From the NCBI GenBank assembly GCA_040753795.1, contig JBFMDX010000003.1, positions 124,001-188,000 on the forward strand: a stretch of DNA of 64,000 nt, given 5' to 3'. Under the pieces are notes generated by a model. That model had not been told where the DNA came from, made no database searches, and saw only the letters and a program-made list of their open reading frames with translations. The stretch is from Thermodesulfobacteriota bacterium (lineage in GTDB: Bacteria > Desulfobacterota > Desulfobacteria > Desulfobacterales > Desulfosudaceae). The translations under genes were made by a program, and so were the position numbers. Of this stretch, positions 51,184 to 59,864 are shown piece by piece. Each line of letters starts with the position of its first letter. The stretch's first letter is position 1.

Positions 51184-52710
51184 CTACAGGGGTTTGAAGG
51201 TGTTGACCATGCCTTCCTGGGAAACAGTCCCCGGGACGTCGAAAAAGTCCTCGCGGGTCATGGCGGCCAGCAGGTCAGGATCCTTGGGCGTAAAGGCCGC
51301 GAACCGCCGGCCGTCTTCGGTCCGGCCGATGATGATGCCCGAATCCGGCTCGTTGCGCTGATTAAAAGTCACGGTATAGGTCTCGATCAGCCCGGTCCCG
51401 GTGGGATCTTCGGCTGCCTCCGGCATGAGGCGGTCGTCCACGGTTCGCTGGCAGCGGTCGAAATCCTCGCGCCAGGGCGTTCCCACCACCGGCGCGGTGC
51501 TGTAAACGGCAGCGCAGTGCTTGGTCAGATAAAAGGAGTTGCCGGTCACCAGTCCCCGGCTGCCGGGCCTGGCCCGCAGGACCTCGACCATCCGGGCGAT
51601 GGCGTGCATGACATAGTTATTGCCGGGACCGCCAAAGTACGGCAGCCCGCCGGTAACCGTCAGGTCCCGGTCGGCATCCGGCGACAGGCCCAGCATGTCC
51701 CGGGTGATCTGGATGGAAGAAGGAAAGCAGCTGTAAATATCAAAATAATCGATGCCATCCGGCGTCAAACCGGTATCGGAAAAAACACGGTCGCCGATGG
51801 CCCGGACAGCGGGCGAACTGTAATAATTTTCGCGGGTGAGCACATGCCAGTGATCGTGGGCCTCGGCGTATCCGTGAAGGTACACCGGTTTGTCGCCGCC
51901 GACCCCCAGCCGCTTTGCCTCTCCGGCGGAAGTCACGATCAGGGCGGCGGACTGATTGACCATCAGCATGGAATTCATCAGTTTGGTATAGGGAAGCGCC
52001 GTGTTGCGGTTGGCCGGGGAAACCGTAATTATTTCCTCGGGCGTGCGGAATTGCGGAAACCAGGCCAGAGGGTTTGCCGCGGCCACCGCTGAAAACCGGC
52101 TCATCAGACGGCCGACGGCCAGCAGATGATCATGCAGGGAACGGTTATAATATTTGCGCAGGGCGTTTTCGAACAGGGGATAGACATAAGGCGGTACGGA
52201 CAGGCTGTGGGCGTGCTCGCTGTTGGTGGCGCCATCCGCAGGCCCGACGGTTGAAAACAGGGCCGGCGTTTCCCGGTTTGTTTCGACGCCCCAGTTCAGC
52301 TTCAAGCCGAGGCGCCCGGCATCGAGCTTGGTCCGCTGGGCTTCAGCGCCGGCCATCACCACCAGACGGGCCTTGCCGTCGGCGATCAGCCCGGCGGCAT
52401 GGGCCAGCATGCACTGGGGCGAAGTGCCGCCGAACCCGGACATGACGCAGACGGCCGGTCCGGCGTTGATGGCGTCGGCCAGGCACCCGGCCGGATTGCT
52501 CATACCGTCATCCGTGAACATCGTCGTGACCATGACATGATCGGCGGTTTTCAGAATGGCCTCGGCAATACCGGCGTCTCCGGCGGCCAGCTTCACCGCG
52601 TCAAGCATGAGCTCCAGGGGCGAGCGCGCCTTATCCGGCGGTACGTCCTTTTCCGTGATCTGCCCGACGCCGATGATGACGGGGGTGTTGTCTGTGCTAT
52701 CGCTATTCAT
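51184..52710 (-). CDS. Thiolase-like protein lacking the usual nucleophilic Cys
   Basis: The 508-residue product has thiolase-fold elements: GVGQITEKDVPPDKARSPLE at the start, GKARLVVMAGAEAQRT after the nucleophile loop and a C-terminal FGGPGNNYVMHAIARMVEVL. Where SCP2-type thiolases carry Cys in the ENAC(S/C)S loop, this protein reads VMSGFGGTSPQCM, so the nucleophile seems absent or moved. The last 110 residues form an OB-like tail seen in some acetyl-CoA acetyltransferase-like proteins. It is followed by a 190-base gap and a bona fide thiolase upstream on the same strand. Confidence 0.78.
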   Translation of the reverse strand: MNSDSTDNTPVIIGVGQITEKDVPPDKARSPLELMLDAVKLAAGDAGIAEAILKTADHVMVTTMFTDDGMSNPAGCLADAINAGPAVCVMSGFGGTSPQCMLAHAAGLIADGKARLVVMAGAEAQRTKLDAGRLGLKLNWGVETNRETPALFSTVGPADGATNSEHAHSLSVPPYVYPLFENALRKYYNRSLHDHLLAVGRLMSRFSAVAAANPLAWFPQFRTPEEIITVSPANRNTALPYTKLMNSMLMVNQSAALIVTSAGEAKRLGVGGDKPVYLHGYAEAHDHWHVLTRENYYSSPAVRAIGDRVFSDTGLTPDGIDYFDIYSCFPSSIQITRDMLGLSPDADRDLTVTGGLPYFGGPGNNYVMHAIARMVEVLRARPGSRGLVTGNSFYLTKHCAAVYSTAPVVGTPWREDFDRCQRTVDDRLMPEAAEDPTGTGLIETYTVTFNQRNEPDSGIIIGRTEDGRRFAAFTPKDPDLLAAMTREDFFDVPGTVSQEGMVNTFKPL

Positions 52711-52860
52711 GATGTAAGCAATCCTTTTTTTCCCAATCTCCCGTCAAAGAACAAGTCAGGATCCGAGGGGTCGAGGGGTCGAGGAGGCAGAGGATTTGCC
52801 CGTGCCACCCTTTAGCCCCTTAAGCCCCCTTAAAACCCTAACACCATAACACTTTAAAGC

Positions 52861-52897
52861 CTTAACCACTTAATCACTTAACCACTTAATCACTTTT
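52861..52897 (-). repeat. TTAAGTGR repeat array behind the thiolase gene
   Basis: On the minus strand, starting 4-6 bases after the thiolase stop, the sequence reads AAAAGTGA then TTAAGTGG, TTAAGTGA, TTAAGTGG, TTAAGG. Degenerate TTATGG/TTAGGG units continue to about 52820. The order (TTAAGTG units, then TTATGG) is the same as behind gspD and at 56394-56441. The rest of the 52711-52860 gap has nothing clear. Confidence 0.8.
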
Positions 52898-52900
52898 CCT

Positions 52901-54166
52901 TTAAAAATCGGCCTGCAAAATGGTGATAACCATGGCCGCCTCTTCAATGCCGATGTTGCCGCCGCCGTTCTCGGCCAGGGCAGTGCGGGCATTCTGGACC
53001 TGCCGGCCGCCGGCTTCACCGCGCAGCTGCCAGACCAGTTCCGCGATCTGGCCGGCGCCGGTGGCGCCCACGGGATGGCCCTTGGACTCCAGGCCGCCGG
53101 AGGGGTTGATGGGCAGCTTGCCGCCCAGGGTGGAATGGCCCTGTTCGGCAAAAATCCCGCCTTCACCCCGGGGGCAGAAGCCCATGGACTCGGCCTGAAT
53201 CACTTCACCAAAAGCGGTGGCGTCGTGGAATTCAGCCACATCGATATCCTCGGGGCCGACGCCGGCCTTTTCATAAGCGATTTTGGCCAGGCGCTCGCCG
53301 AGATCCGGATCGTCAAAGCCCCGGTCCATGCCGCCGCCCAGCACCGTGGCCAGAATCTTGACCGGTTTGGACACGCCCAGTTTCTTGACATAGTCTTTGG
53401 AGCAGATGATCAGGGCCGCCGCGCCGTCGCCCACCGGGGAGCACATGGGCTGGGTCAGGGGATAGGCGATCAGCGGGGCCGCCAGCACCTCGTCCACGGT
53501 CATGGGCTTCTGATACTGAGCGTAGGGATTGTGCACGCTGTGGTTATGATTTTTAGCGCTGACACAGGCCAGCTGCCGCTGGGTCAGGCCGTATTTGTCC
53601 ATGTGCAGCCGGGTGCCCATGGCATATATTTCCATAAAGGCGCTGCCGCCCTTGGATTTCTTTTCGCCCTTACTTTCGTCTTTGGTTTCGCCCCGGGCCT
53701 CGGCCTCCTTGCGTTTTCTCTCGGCGTCGGCCTTCATGGCCGCCACGAGGGCCTCGACGATCTCCACGTCCGCCGAAGATGAAAAAAGCTTGAGCCGTTT
53801 CTCCCGGTCTTCCATGAACATCTTTTCCATGCCCAGCACCAGGCCCACGTCATGCAGACCCAGGGCCACGTCCATCCAGGCCACCTGCAGGGCCGTGGCC
53901 GATGAACAGCAGGCGTTCTCCACGTTGGTCACCGGAATGTTGCCGATGCCCATGGCCCGCAGCACCACCTCGCCCCGGATGGATTCCTGGCCGGTCACCA
54001 GCCCCTGATAGGCGTTGCCGACCACCGCCACCTGGATCTTGTCCTTGGTGATCCCGGCATGTTCCAGAGCACGGTTGACCGCCTCCCCCGCCAGGCTCTT
54101 CATGTTCCTGTCCATATGTTTGCCGAACTTGGTCATCCCCGCGCCGATCACATAAACGTCACGCAT
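52901..54166 (-). CDS. SCP2-type thiolase / lipid-transfer-like thiolase
   Basis: The 421-residue product (ATG at 54166 with AAGGAG 7 bases upstream; a GTG three bases earlier is too close) has the nucleophile loop VTNVENACCSSATALQVAW. The histidine regions are IDVAEFHDATAFGEVIQAES and NPSGGLESKGHPVGATGAGQ. It would act in acyl-CoA chain cleavage or condensation. An Ala/Lys/Glu-rich insertion around 150-180 is a surface loop. Its neighbour at 51184 may be a non-catalytic partner. Confidence 0.88.
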   Translation of the reverse strand: MRDVYVIGAGMTKFGKHMDRNMKSLAGEAVNRALEHAGITKDKIQVAVVGNAYQGLVTGQESIRGEVVLRAMGIGNIPVTNVENACCSSATALQVAWMDVALGLHDVGLVLGMEKMFMEDREKRLKLFSSSADVEIVEALVAAMKADAERKRKEAEARGETKDESKGEKKSKGGSAFMEIYAMGTRLHMDKYGLTQRQLACVSAKNHNHSVHNPYAQYQKPMTVDEVLAAPLIAYPLTQPMCSPVGDGAAALIICSKDYVKKLGVSKPVKILATVLGGGMDRGFDDPDLGERLAKIAYEKAGVGPEDIDVAEFHDATAFGEVIQAESMGFCPRGEGGIFAEQGHSTLGGKLPINPSGGLESKGHPVGATGAGQIAELVWQLRGEAGGRQVQNARTALAENGGGNIGIEEAAMVITILQADF

Positions 54167-54275
54167 CACAGACTCCTTTTCTTATCATTGCATTTTTGTT
54201 GAAAATGGTCGACACCAAGTAAACATTACAAAGTTGAACTTTAAACTAAACAACTTCCAAATAGCAAGAGACTAT

Positions 54276-54304
54276 TTCAAAAAAGAATGAAGCCTGTATA
54301 TAAT
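54276..54304 (+). promoter_or_regulatory. Promoter suggesting a leaderless MBL transcript
   Basis: A perfect TATAAT (54299-54304) with TTCAAA (54276-54281) 17 bases upstream stands only 7 bases before the ATG at 54312. Transcription starting the usual 6-8 bases after the -10 would begin at or next to the start codon. No Shine-Dalgarno is present. Confidence 0.6.
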
Positions 54305-54311
54305 AAATGAA

Positions 54312-55298
54312 ATGGAAGAAATATACCCCGACATTTTCATGATCACCGAAACCGGCACCCTGGGCGCCCTCATGCCGCCGGTGAATATCTATGTGCTGAC
54401 AGGTCCCGACGGCCTGATCTTTGACGCCGGGTACGGACGGAAAAAAATCCTGGAACACCTGGGCAAGGAACTGCATCGAATCAGGGAACGGGTCCTGTCC
54501 AGAGGCGGCCGGTGTACCATCACCCGGGCCCTGCCCAGCCACAGTCATCCCGACCACATCTCCGGCCTGCCTTATCTGAAACGGGAGTTCGGCGTCCGCA
54601 CCCTGCTGACGGAAAAGATGGCCGCCAGCATGAGTTCCCGGAAACACTACTACAAGGTCGCGGCCGACAGCGGCGGCGGCGCCGGCCCGGCGGAACGGCT
54701 GCTGACCACCGTTGTGCTGAAATATTTCCAGCCGGCCCTGCTGGGAACCCGGTTTTCCCGGAACCCGGATGAAATCCTCGGTGAAGACGCCGAGTTGTCC
54801 GTCAACGGCGAGCCCTGGCGGATTATGCCGGCGCCCGGCCACTGCGATGACCATATCTTCCTATATAATGAAGCCCGGGGCATCCTCTTTTCCGGGGACA
54901 ACATCATGCGCTCGGTCACCACCTGGCTCGGCCCGCCTCGATCCGATCTTAAAGCCTATGAGCGGACCCTGGAACAGGTCCTGGCCCTGCCGAGTCTTAA
55001 CCTGATCTTGAGCGCCCACGGCAGCCCCATCACCGATCCAAGGCCCCGGGTCCGGGAACTGCTGGATCACCGCGCGGAACGCACCCGGGAAGTGCTGGCC
55101 CTGATCAAAGGCGCCGGGCCGACAGGCCTGACGATCAAGGAGATCCTGCTGCGGCTTTACACCGGAGCCGAATCCCAGAAACGGCTCTTTGCCGAAGGCT
55201 GGGTCCGGCTGACCCTGGAGTATCTGGAAAAACGGGGGGAGGTCGAAAGCACCGGTTCCGGCATGGGCAAAGCCGCCGCATATCGCGCCGTCTCCTGA
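54312..55298 (+). CDS. Metallo-beta-lactamase-fold hydrolase
   Basis: The 328-residue product has the metal motif SHSHPDH (His77, His79, Asp81, His82), a downstream PAPGHCDDH His and GILFSGDNIM Asp. These are the ligands of a dinuclear metal site in this fold. The C-terminal 80 residues look like a winged-helix domain (GLTIKEILLRLYTG; LTLEYLEKRGEVESTG), as in LACTB2-like hydrolases. The substrate is unknown; thioester, RNA or lactone hydrolysis are all possible. It is divergent from the thiolase gene. Confidence 0.88.
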   Translation: MEEIYPDIFMITETGTLGALMPPVNIYVLTGPDGLIFDAGYGRKKILEHLGKELHRIRERVLSRGGRCTITRALPSHSHPDHISGLPYLKREFGVRTLLTEKMAASMSSRKHYYKVAADSGGGAGPAERLLTTVVLKYFQPALLGTRFSRNPDEILGEDAELSVNGEPWRIMPAPGHCDDHIFLYNEARGILFSGDNIMRSVTTWLGPPRSDLKAYERTLEQVLALPSLNLILSAHGSPITDPRPRVRELLDHRAERTREVLALIKGAGPTGLTIKEILLRLYTGAESQKRLFAEGWVRLTLEYLEKRGEVESTGSGMGKAAAYRAVS

Positions 55299-55349
55299 AC
55301 GGCACCTGTTTGATCCCCGAGCCACCTGGGGTTGGCCTGGGCCACCTTT

Positions 55350-56255
55350 TTACAAAGACAGATTGCGGTCCAGTTCCGCCACCCGTCTGTCCTTGTCTTC
55401 CCACAGGACGTTGACCCATTCCTGGAAGCGATCACGAAAGGCTTCATCCTCGAAGTAATCACCGATCAGTTCTTCGGTGATGGGGATGGTTTCCACATGG
55501 ACCCGGACACAGGTGACCCGGCCGCAGAGAAAATCCCAGAAACTTTTCGGCCCCGGCGGGTAGGCGATGGTAACATTGACGATGCTGTTGAGGTGCTCCC
55601 CCATGGCGGCCAGGACAAAGGCGATACCCCCGGCCTTGGGCCGCAGCAGGCGGTTATAGGGCGACTGCTGGGACTTGTGCTTGTGGTCGGTGAACCGCGT
55701 GCCTTCCAGAAAGTTCATGACCGAAACCGGCATTTCGGAAAACTTCCGGCAGGCCTTGCGGGTGATCTCGATATCCTTGCCCTTCAGGTGCGGATTCTTT
55801 TTGATAAATTCACTGGTATAGCGTTTCATGAAAGGGAAATCCAGGGCCCACCAGGCCAGCCCGAGAACGGGCACCCAGATCAGTTCTTTTTTTAGAAAAA
55901 ATTTTAAAAAGGGAATCCGGCGGTAAAACACCCGCTGGAGAACCAGAATATCCACCCAGGTCTGATGGTTGCTGATGACCAGGTACCAGTCATTCTGCGT
56001 CAGCCCTTCCAGGCCGTCGGTGACAATGGTGAGCCGGTTGAAGAGATCCTGGTTGATATTGTTGCAGCGGATCCAGGCAAAGGAGATGTGGATCAGCACC
56101 CGGTTGCACAGTCGCCGGAAAACGGGAACGGGAATAAGGAATTTGACGATGGCCACCGCAAACAGCGGGATGCACCAGAACACGGTGTTGATCACATATA
56201 GAATGAACGACAGGGATCCCTTGACCGTCGCCGGCAAAAAAGAAAACATATTCAT
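55350..56255 (-). CDS. PlsC-family acyltransferase (YihG-like)
   Basis: The 301-residue membrane-associated acyltransferase has N-terminal hydrophobic helices (about 12-42) and the catalytic block NHQTWVD (His97, Asp102). The acceptor motif is NFLEGTRFT, followed by KAGGIAFVLAAMG. It probably transfers a fatty acyl group to a lysophospholipid-like acceptor. The second ATG (56249) has GAGAGG 6 bases upstream and may be the true start, two residues later. Confidence 0.9.
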   Translation of the reverse strand: MNMFSFLPATVKGSLSFILYVINTVFWCIPLFAVAIVKFLIPVPVFRRLCNRVLIHISFAWIRCNNINQDLFNRLTIVTDGLEGLTQNDWYLVISNHQTWVDILVLQRVFYRRIPFLKFFLKKELIWVPVLGLAWWALDFPFMKRYTSEFIKKNPHLKGKDIEITRKACRKFSEMPVSVMNFLEGTRFTDHKHKSQQSPYNRLLRPKAGGIAFVLAAMGEHLNSIVNVTIAYPPGPKSFWDFLCGRVTCVRVHVETIPITEELIGDYFEDEAFRDRFQEWVNVLWEDKDRRVAELDRNLSL

Positions 56256-56393
56256 CCTCTCCGCTGCAGCATGCGTTTGACGTTTCAGCCCCCCCTATAC
56301 ATTGCCGGGGACAAGGCAAATTTCTCCTCTTATAAAAGAGAACACCGGCTGACGACCAACGGTTTTTGGCTGTTTACAAATGTTTTACAATTG

Positions 56394-56441
56394 GGAAGTG
56401 ATTAAGTGATTAAGTGATTAAGTGGTTAAGTGGTTATGGGG
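56394..56441 (+). repeat. Third TTAAGTGR repeat array
   Basis: On the plus strand the sequence reads GAAGTGA, TTAAGTGA, TTAAGTGA, TTAAGTGG, TTAAGTGG, TTATGGGG. This is five near-identical 8-base units ending in the TTATGG unit. It lies between the divergent acyltransferase and moeA genes. The rest of that 391-base gap (56256-56646) shows AT-rich sequence and no clear promoter or RNA. Confidence 0.85.
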
Positions 56442-56646
56442 GGCAGGATTCAGAAGCGGTCTTTAACAAAAGTGTGTTCATAAAATGTTCATAACTTGCC
56501 AATGGTTTGGATTGTTTGCTTATTGTGAGATGGGATCATGAATGTCCGTAAATGGCGGCGGGGAGATGAATTTTGCCGTTATTGATTATGAAATGAGATG
56601 GATGGACATGTTGATAAGATGTTCACAACATGTTAGCATCCGTGCC

Positions 56647-57861
56647 ATGAAAAAATTCATTGGTTACGAAGAGGCCCTGAAACTTACCCTGGACCATGTC
56701 GGCCCCATCGGCTCGGAAATGGTCGAACTGCATCATCTGACCGGCCGGATCCTGGCCGCCGACCTGGCCGCCCGTGTCGACAGCCCGTCCATCAACGCTT
56801 CCCTGAAAGACGGCTATGCCGTCTGCTCGCGCGACCTGAGCCAGGCCTCACCCGAGCATCCGGTGACCCTGTCCCTGACCGGGAGCGTTTCAGCCGGCAA
56901 TTCCTCAAAGTTCAGCGTTTCGCCCGGGCAGGCCGTCCGGATCACCACCGGCGCGTCGCTGCCCGATGGCGCGGATGCCGTTCTATCCGAGGAGTTCACC
57001 GTTTTAAAGGACAACCATGTCATCTGCTCGAACACGGCCGATCCGGGGAGAAACATTCTCCCTCGGGGAACCGATATCCGCCGAGGCGAAACCGTTGCCG
57101 TTAAGCTTGAAAAAATCACCCCGGCCCTGACCGGACTGATGGCCACCGCCGGCCTGGAAAAAGCCGAAGTTTACAAACTGCCCGGCGTGGCCGTCATCGC
57201 CACCGGCGACGAGGTGGTGGCACCCGGCCAGCCCCTGCCCGACGGCATGCTGTACGCCAGCAATCTGGTGGAAATCTGTTCCTGGCTGACCCACCATCAG
57301 ATTACCTGCCGGGTGGACATGGCCAGGGACCGGCAGGCCGACATCATCCGCGCCATCAGTGAAGCCCTGCCCCATGTAGACGCCGTCATCACCAGCGGCG
57401 GCATCTGGGGCAGCGAACGCGACCTGCTGGCCGGAGTCCTCAATGACCTGGGCTGGCAAGGCATCTACCACCGGGTCCGCATCGGTCCCGGCAAGGCCAT
57501 CGCCTTCGGCCTGCTCCAGGGCAAGCCCTTTTTCTGCCTGCCCGGCGGTCCGCCGTCCAACGAGATGGCCTTTCTCCAGCTCACCCTGCCCGGGCTGCTG
57601 AAGATGAAAGGCGAGCCCGCCATGCCCTTCCCCACCGCCGCCGCCCTGCTGACGGAAACGGTCCGGGGCGACCGGGAGTGGACCCAGTTCATCCACGCCC
57701 GGGTCGAGCGCCGGGGCCGGGATCTGCTGGTGACGCCTTTCAAACCGGCAAGCCGCCTGCAGTCCATGGCCAGGAAAACCGCCCTGATCAAGATCCCGGA
57801 AGGAACGGAAGAACTGCCGGCCGGAGCACTAGCCGAAATTCAATTACTGCAAGGTATGTAG
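56647..57861 (+). CDS. moeA: Molybdopterin molybdenumtransferase
   Basis: The 404-residue product (ATG at 56647) inserts molybdate into adenylylated molybdopterin. Typical segments are DSPSINASLKDGYAVCSRDL, TGASLPDGADAV, GVAVIATGDEVVAPGQPLPDG and TSGGIWGSERD. The late FCLPGGPPSNEMAFLQLTLP is also family-typical. A reading from 56542 adds 35 unsupported residues. It provides cofactor for molybdo- or tungsto-enzymes. tatA, needed for export of folded cofactor enzymes, follows. Confidence 0.94.
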   Translation: MKKFIGYEEALKLTLDHVGPIGSEMVELHHLTGRILAADLAARVDSPSINASLKDGYAVCSRDLSQASPEHPVTLSLTGSVSAGNSSKFSVSPGQAVRITTGASLPDGADAVLSEEFTVLKDNHVICSNTADPGRNILPRGTDIRRGETVAVKLEKITPALTGLMATAGLEKAEVYKLPGVAVIATGDEVVAPGQPLPDGMLYASNLVEICSWLTHHQITCRVDMARDRQADIIRAISEALPHVDAVITSGGIWGSERDLLAGVLNDLGWQGIYHRVRIGPGKAIAFGLLQGKPFFCLPGGPPSNEMAFLQLTLPGLLKMKGEPAMPFPTAAALLTETVRGDREWTQFIHARVERRGRDLLVTPFKPASRLQSMARKTALIKIPEGTEELPAGALAEIQLLQGM

Positions 57862-58039
57862 CCGGATGTCGCCTTGCGCTCCCCGACCGCAACCGGTATG
57901 ACATTCGATACATTTGACCGGGTATTGACTTTCCTTGATCTGCGATGGTAAGGAGAAGGCACTGGCCGTTATTTAAAAAACATTCACCCGCACGCGGTGA
58001 TAGGCAAGACCCGGCTCACAGCCGGACAGGAGGTCGCTC

Positions 58040-58219
58040 ATGTTTGGAATCGGAATGCCGGAACTCATCATTATCCTGGTCATCGTGCTCCTGATTTTCG
58101 GAGTCGGCAAACTGCCGGAAATCGGGTCAGGTCTTGGAAAGGCGATTAAGGACTTCAAGAAATCAACTTCCGAAATCGATGATGACAAGACTAAAAAGCT
58201 GGAAAACGGCAAACAATAG
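58040..58219 (+). CDS. tatA: Twin-arginine translocase subunit TatA/E
   Basis: The 59-residue product has the N-terminal membrane helix [19 protein letters not shown], the hinge [20 protein letters not shown] with the conserved FG/PE elements, and a short charged tail. GGAGG lies about 6 bases before the ATG. The length is at the short end of TatA/TatE. No tatC is in the window. It follows moeA by 178 bases, containing a CCGGCT/AGCCGG dyad near 58012. Confidence 0.93.
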   Translation: MFGIGMPELIIILVIVLLIFGVGKLPEIGSGLGKAIKDFKKSTSEIDDDKTKKLENGKQ

Positions 58220-58244
58220 TATCGCTCCCGTCTCCATCAACACC

Positions 58245-58388
58245 ATGAACGGCCGCGAAAACAGCACAAATTCAATGGTCCAAAGGCCTATTCACCCACC
58301 GACCTGCGGACAGTCAGGATCAGATAATGCCGCCGGGAAACCGATCGGGCTGGAGATCCTTCTTCCCGGCAAGGAAACCATGTTTTGA
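58245..58388 (+). CDS. Possible 47-residue ORF coupled to the TPR gene
   Basis: This short ORF runs between tatA and the TPR gene. Its product would be polar, begin MNGRENSTNSMVQRP and end LLPGKETMF. Its stop TGA overlaps the TTG start of the TPR gene as TTGA, which is the only positive sign. It has no ribosome-binding site and no recognisable family, so it may be a chance frame. Confidence 0.3.
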   Translation: MNGRENSTNSMVQRPIHPPTCGQSGSDNAAGKPIGLEILLPGKETMF

Positions 58389-58924
58389 CCAATGATCTGC
58401 CGCAACGGGTATCCGAGCTGAACGAAAAAGCGCGCCAATGCCTGGAAAACAATGACCTGCCCGGCGCGCTCTTGTTTTTCACCGAGGCACTGGAACACCT
58501 GACGCGACCGGACCAGGCCGCGGCCAGGGCAGGGATACTGAACAATATCGGTCATGCCGTCAATTCCCTGGGACGGCCGGAGGAAGCCCTGGCCGCCTTT
58601 GGCCAGGCGGCCGATCTTTATGCGGCGGCAAGCGACGTGGCCGCTTACGGCTGGCAGCTGGCCAACATCGGGTCGGTGCTGCGGGACCGGAAGGAACACG
58701 CCGGGGCCATAAAGATGTACGAACAGGCCCTGGCGGCGCTTACACGGGCCAAAAACGAGACGGGCCGGGCCGACCAGTTATCCAACCTGGGCTATTCCCA
58801 TACCCGGGCCGGGAACCGGGATCAGGCGCGCGACTGTTTCCTTCAGGCGCTGAATATCTATGAGCGCCTCGACGAAGAACGAAAGGCCGCCCTGGTGCGC
58901 CGCAACCTGTCGGCCCTGGGATAA
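58385..58924 (+). CDS. TPR-repeat protein
   Basis: The 179-residue soluble protein has about four tetratricopeptide repeats (LPGALLFFTEALEHL; PEEALAAFGQAADLYA; HAGAIKMYEQALAAL; RDQARDCFLQALNIYE). The start is TTG at 58385, with AAGGA 9 bases upstream. The ATG five bases earlier is out of frame. A scaffold role is likely, but the partner is unknown. The gene is convergent with the epimerase gene, 3 bases apart. Confidence 0.82.
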   Translation: MTNDLPQRVSELNEKARQCLENNDLPGALLFFTEALEHLTRPDQAAARAGILNNIGHAVNSLGRPEEALAAFGQAADLYAAASDVAAYGWQLANIGSVLRDRKEHAGAIKMYEQALAALTRAKNETGRADQLSNLGYSHTRAGNRDQARDCFLQALNIYERLDEERKAALVRRNLSALG

Positions 58925-58927
58925 GGG

Positions 58928-59848
58928 CTAATAACGCTTCGACTGCCACCATTGCCAGGTCCGGCCCATGCCTTCCGCGAAGGGGGTATATTCAAAATCA
59001 AGGGCGCGCGCCAGTTTTTCACCGGACACGATGATGTGGCTGTCCAGGGGAAACGGCAGGGGAATCCGTCGGGCCTCGATCTCCCCGATACCCAGGGGCA
59101 GAACGGGAATGCGTTCGGCGGTTATCTCTTCCAGGACCTCCGCGTAGCGGGCATAGGAAACCAGGTCCGGCGCGGCCGCGTTAAAGATGGCGTCCCGGGC
59201 CGGTCCGGCATTCAGGCAGCGGATAATGATCCGGGCCAGATCGTCAACCAGCAGAAACTGAAAAAGCGCCAGCCCCTTTTCCGGAATTACCACCGTATCC
59301 CCATTTTGTATCCGGTCGAAAAAATAGCTTTCCCGCGGGGCGTAATTGTACCGGCCGTAAATAATGACCGGACGAAGGATGGTCCAGGCCATGCCGGCGG
59401 CCCGGCACTTTTCCTTCACCACTGACTCCGCCCGGCACTTGTCAAAGCCGTAATCGGCGGCCGGTCCCAGCTCCGGCTGGGGCGTTGTCAACAGGGGTGA
59501 ATTTTCCAGCAGCGGCAGGCTCCGGCTGTTGCCGTAAACACTGGCCGTGCTGATGAAAATATAATGGGCCGCCGTACCCGGGGCCAGGGCCGACAGCAGA
59601 ATATCCACGTCCCGGCCGGTGTATCCGCAGAAATCGACCACCCCGGCCCATCGCTCAGGCGGGATCGCCCGGCCCAGGGCCTCCGGGTCATGACGGTCGG
59701 CCCGGAGTTCGGTGACGCCCTCAAGATGGAGGGGCCGGTTGCCGCGGTTTAGCACAAACAGCCGGAAGTCCCCGGTTTTGCGCATTTCCTCGACCAGAAC
59801 CCGGCCGGCGAAATAGCTGCCGCCGATGATCAGCACCGCTGGCTTCAT
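58928..59848 (-). CDS. NAD-dependent epimerase/dehydratase family protein
   Basis: The 306-residue product (ATG at 59848) is an extended short-chain dehydrogenase with the nucleotide motif LIIGGSYFAGRVLVEEM. The catalytic Ser/Tyr/Lys region is departed from type: ISTASVYGNS and YGFDKCRAE supply Ser, Tyr and Lys in spaced order. It resembles the CSP41/isoflavone-reductase-like branch rather than a named sugar epimerase. It is last in a minus-strand run starting with the carboxyltransferase gene. Confidence 0.82.
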   Translation of the reverse strand: MKPAVLIIGGSYFAGRVLVEEMRKTGDFRLFVLNRGNRPLHLEGVTELRADRHDPEALGRAIPPERWAGVVDFCGYTGRDVDILLSALAPGTAAHYIFISTASVYGNSRSLPLLENSPLLTTPQPELGPAADYGFDKCRAESVVKEKCRAAGMAWTILRPVIIYGRYNYAPRESYFFDRIQNGDTVVIPEKGLALFQFLLVDDLARIIIRCLNAGPARDAIFNAAAPDLVSYARYAEVLEEITAERIPVLPLGIGEIEARRIPLPFPLDSHIIVSGEKLARALDFEYTPFAEGMGRTWQWWQSKRY

Positions 59849-59864
59849 GGCCTTGCTTCCTTTT

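Noticed and set aside
57862-58039. Molybdenum-cofactor riboswitch before tatA
   Set aside because: Only one small CCGGCT/AGCCGG dyad is visible; the multi-stem Moco RNA layout is not present.
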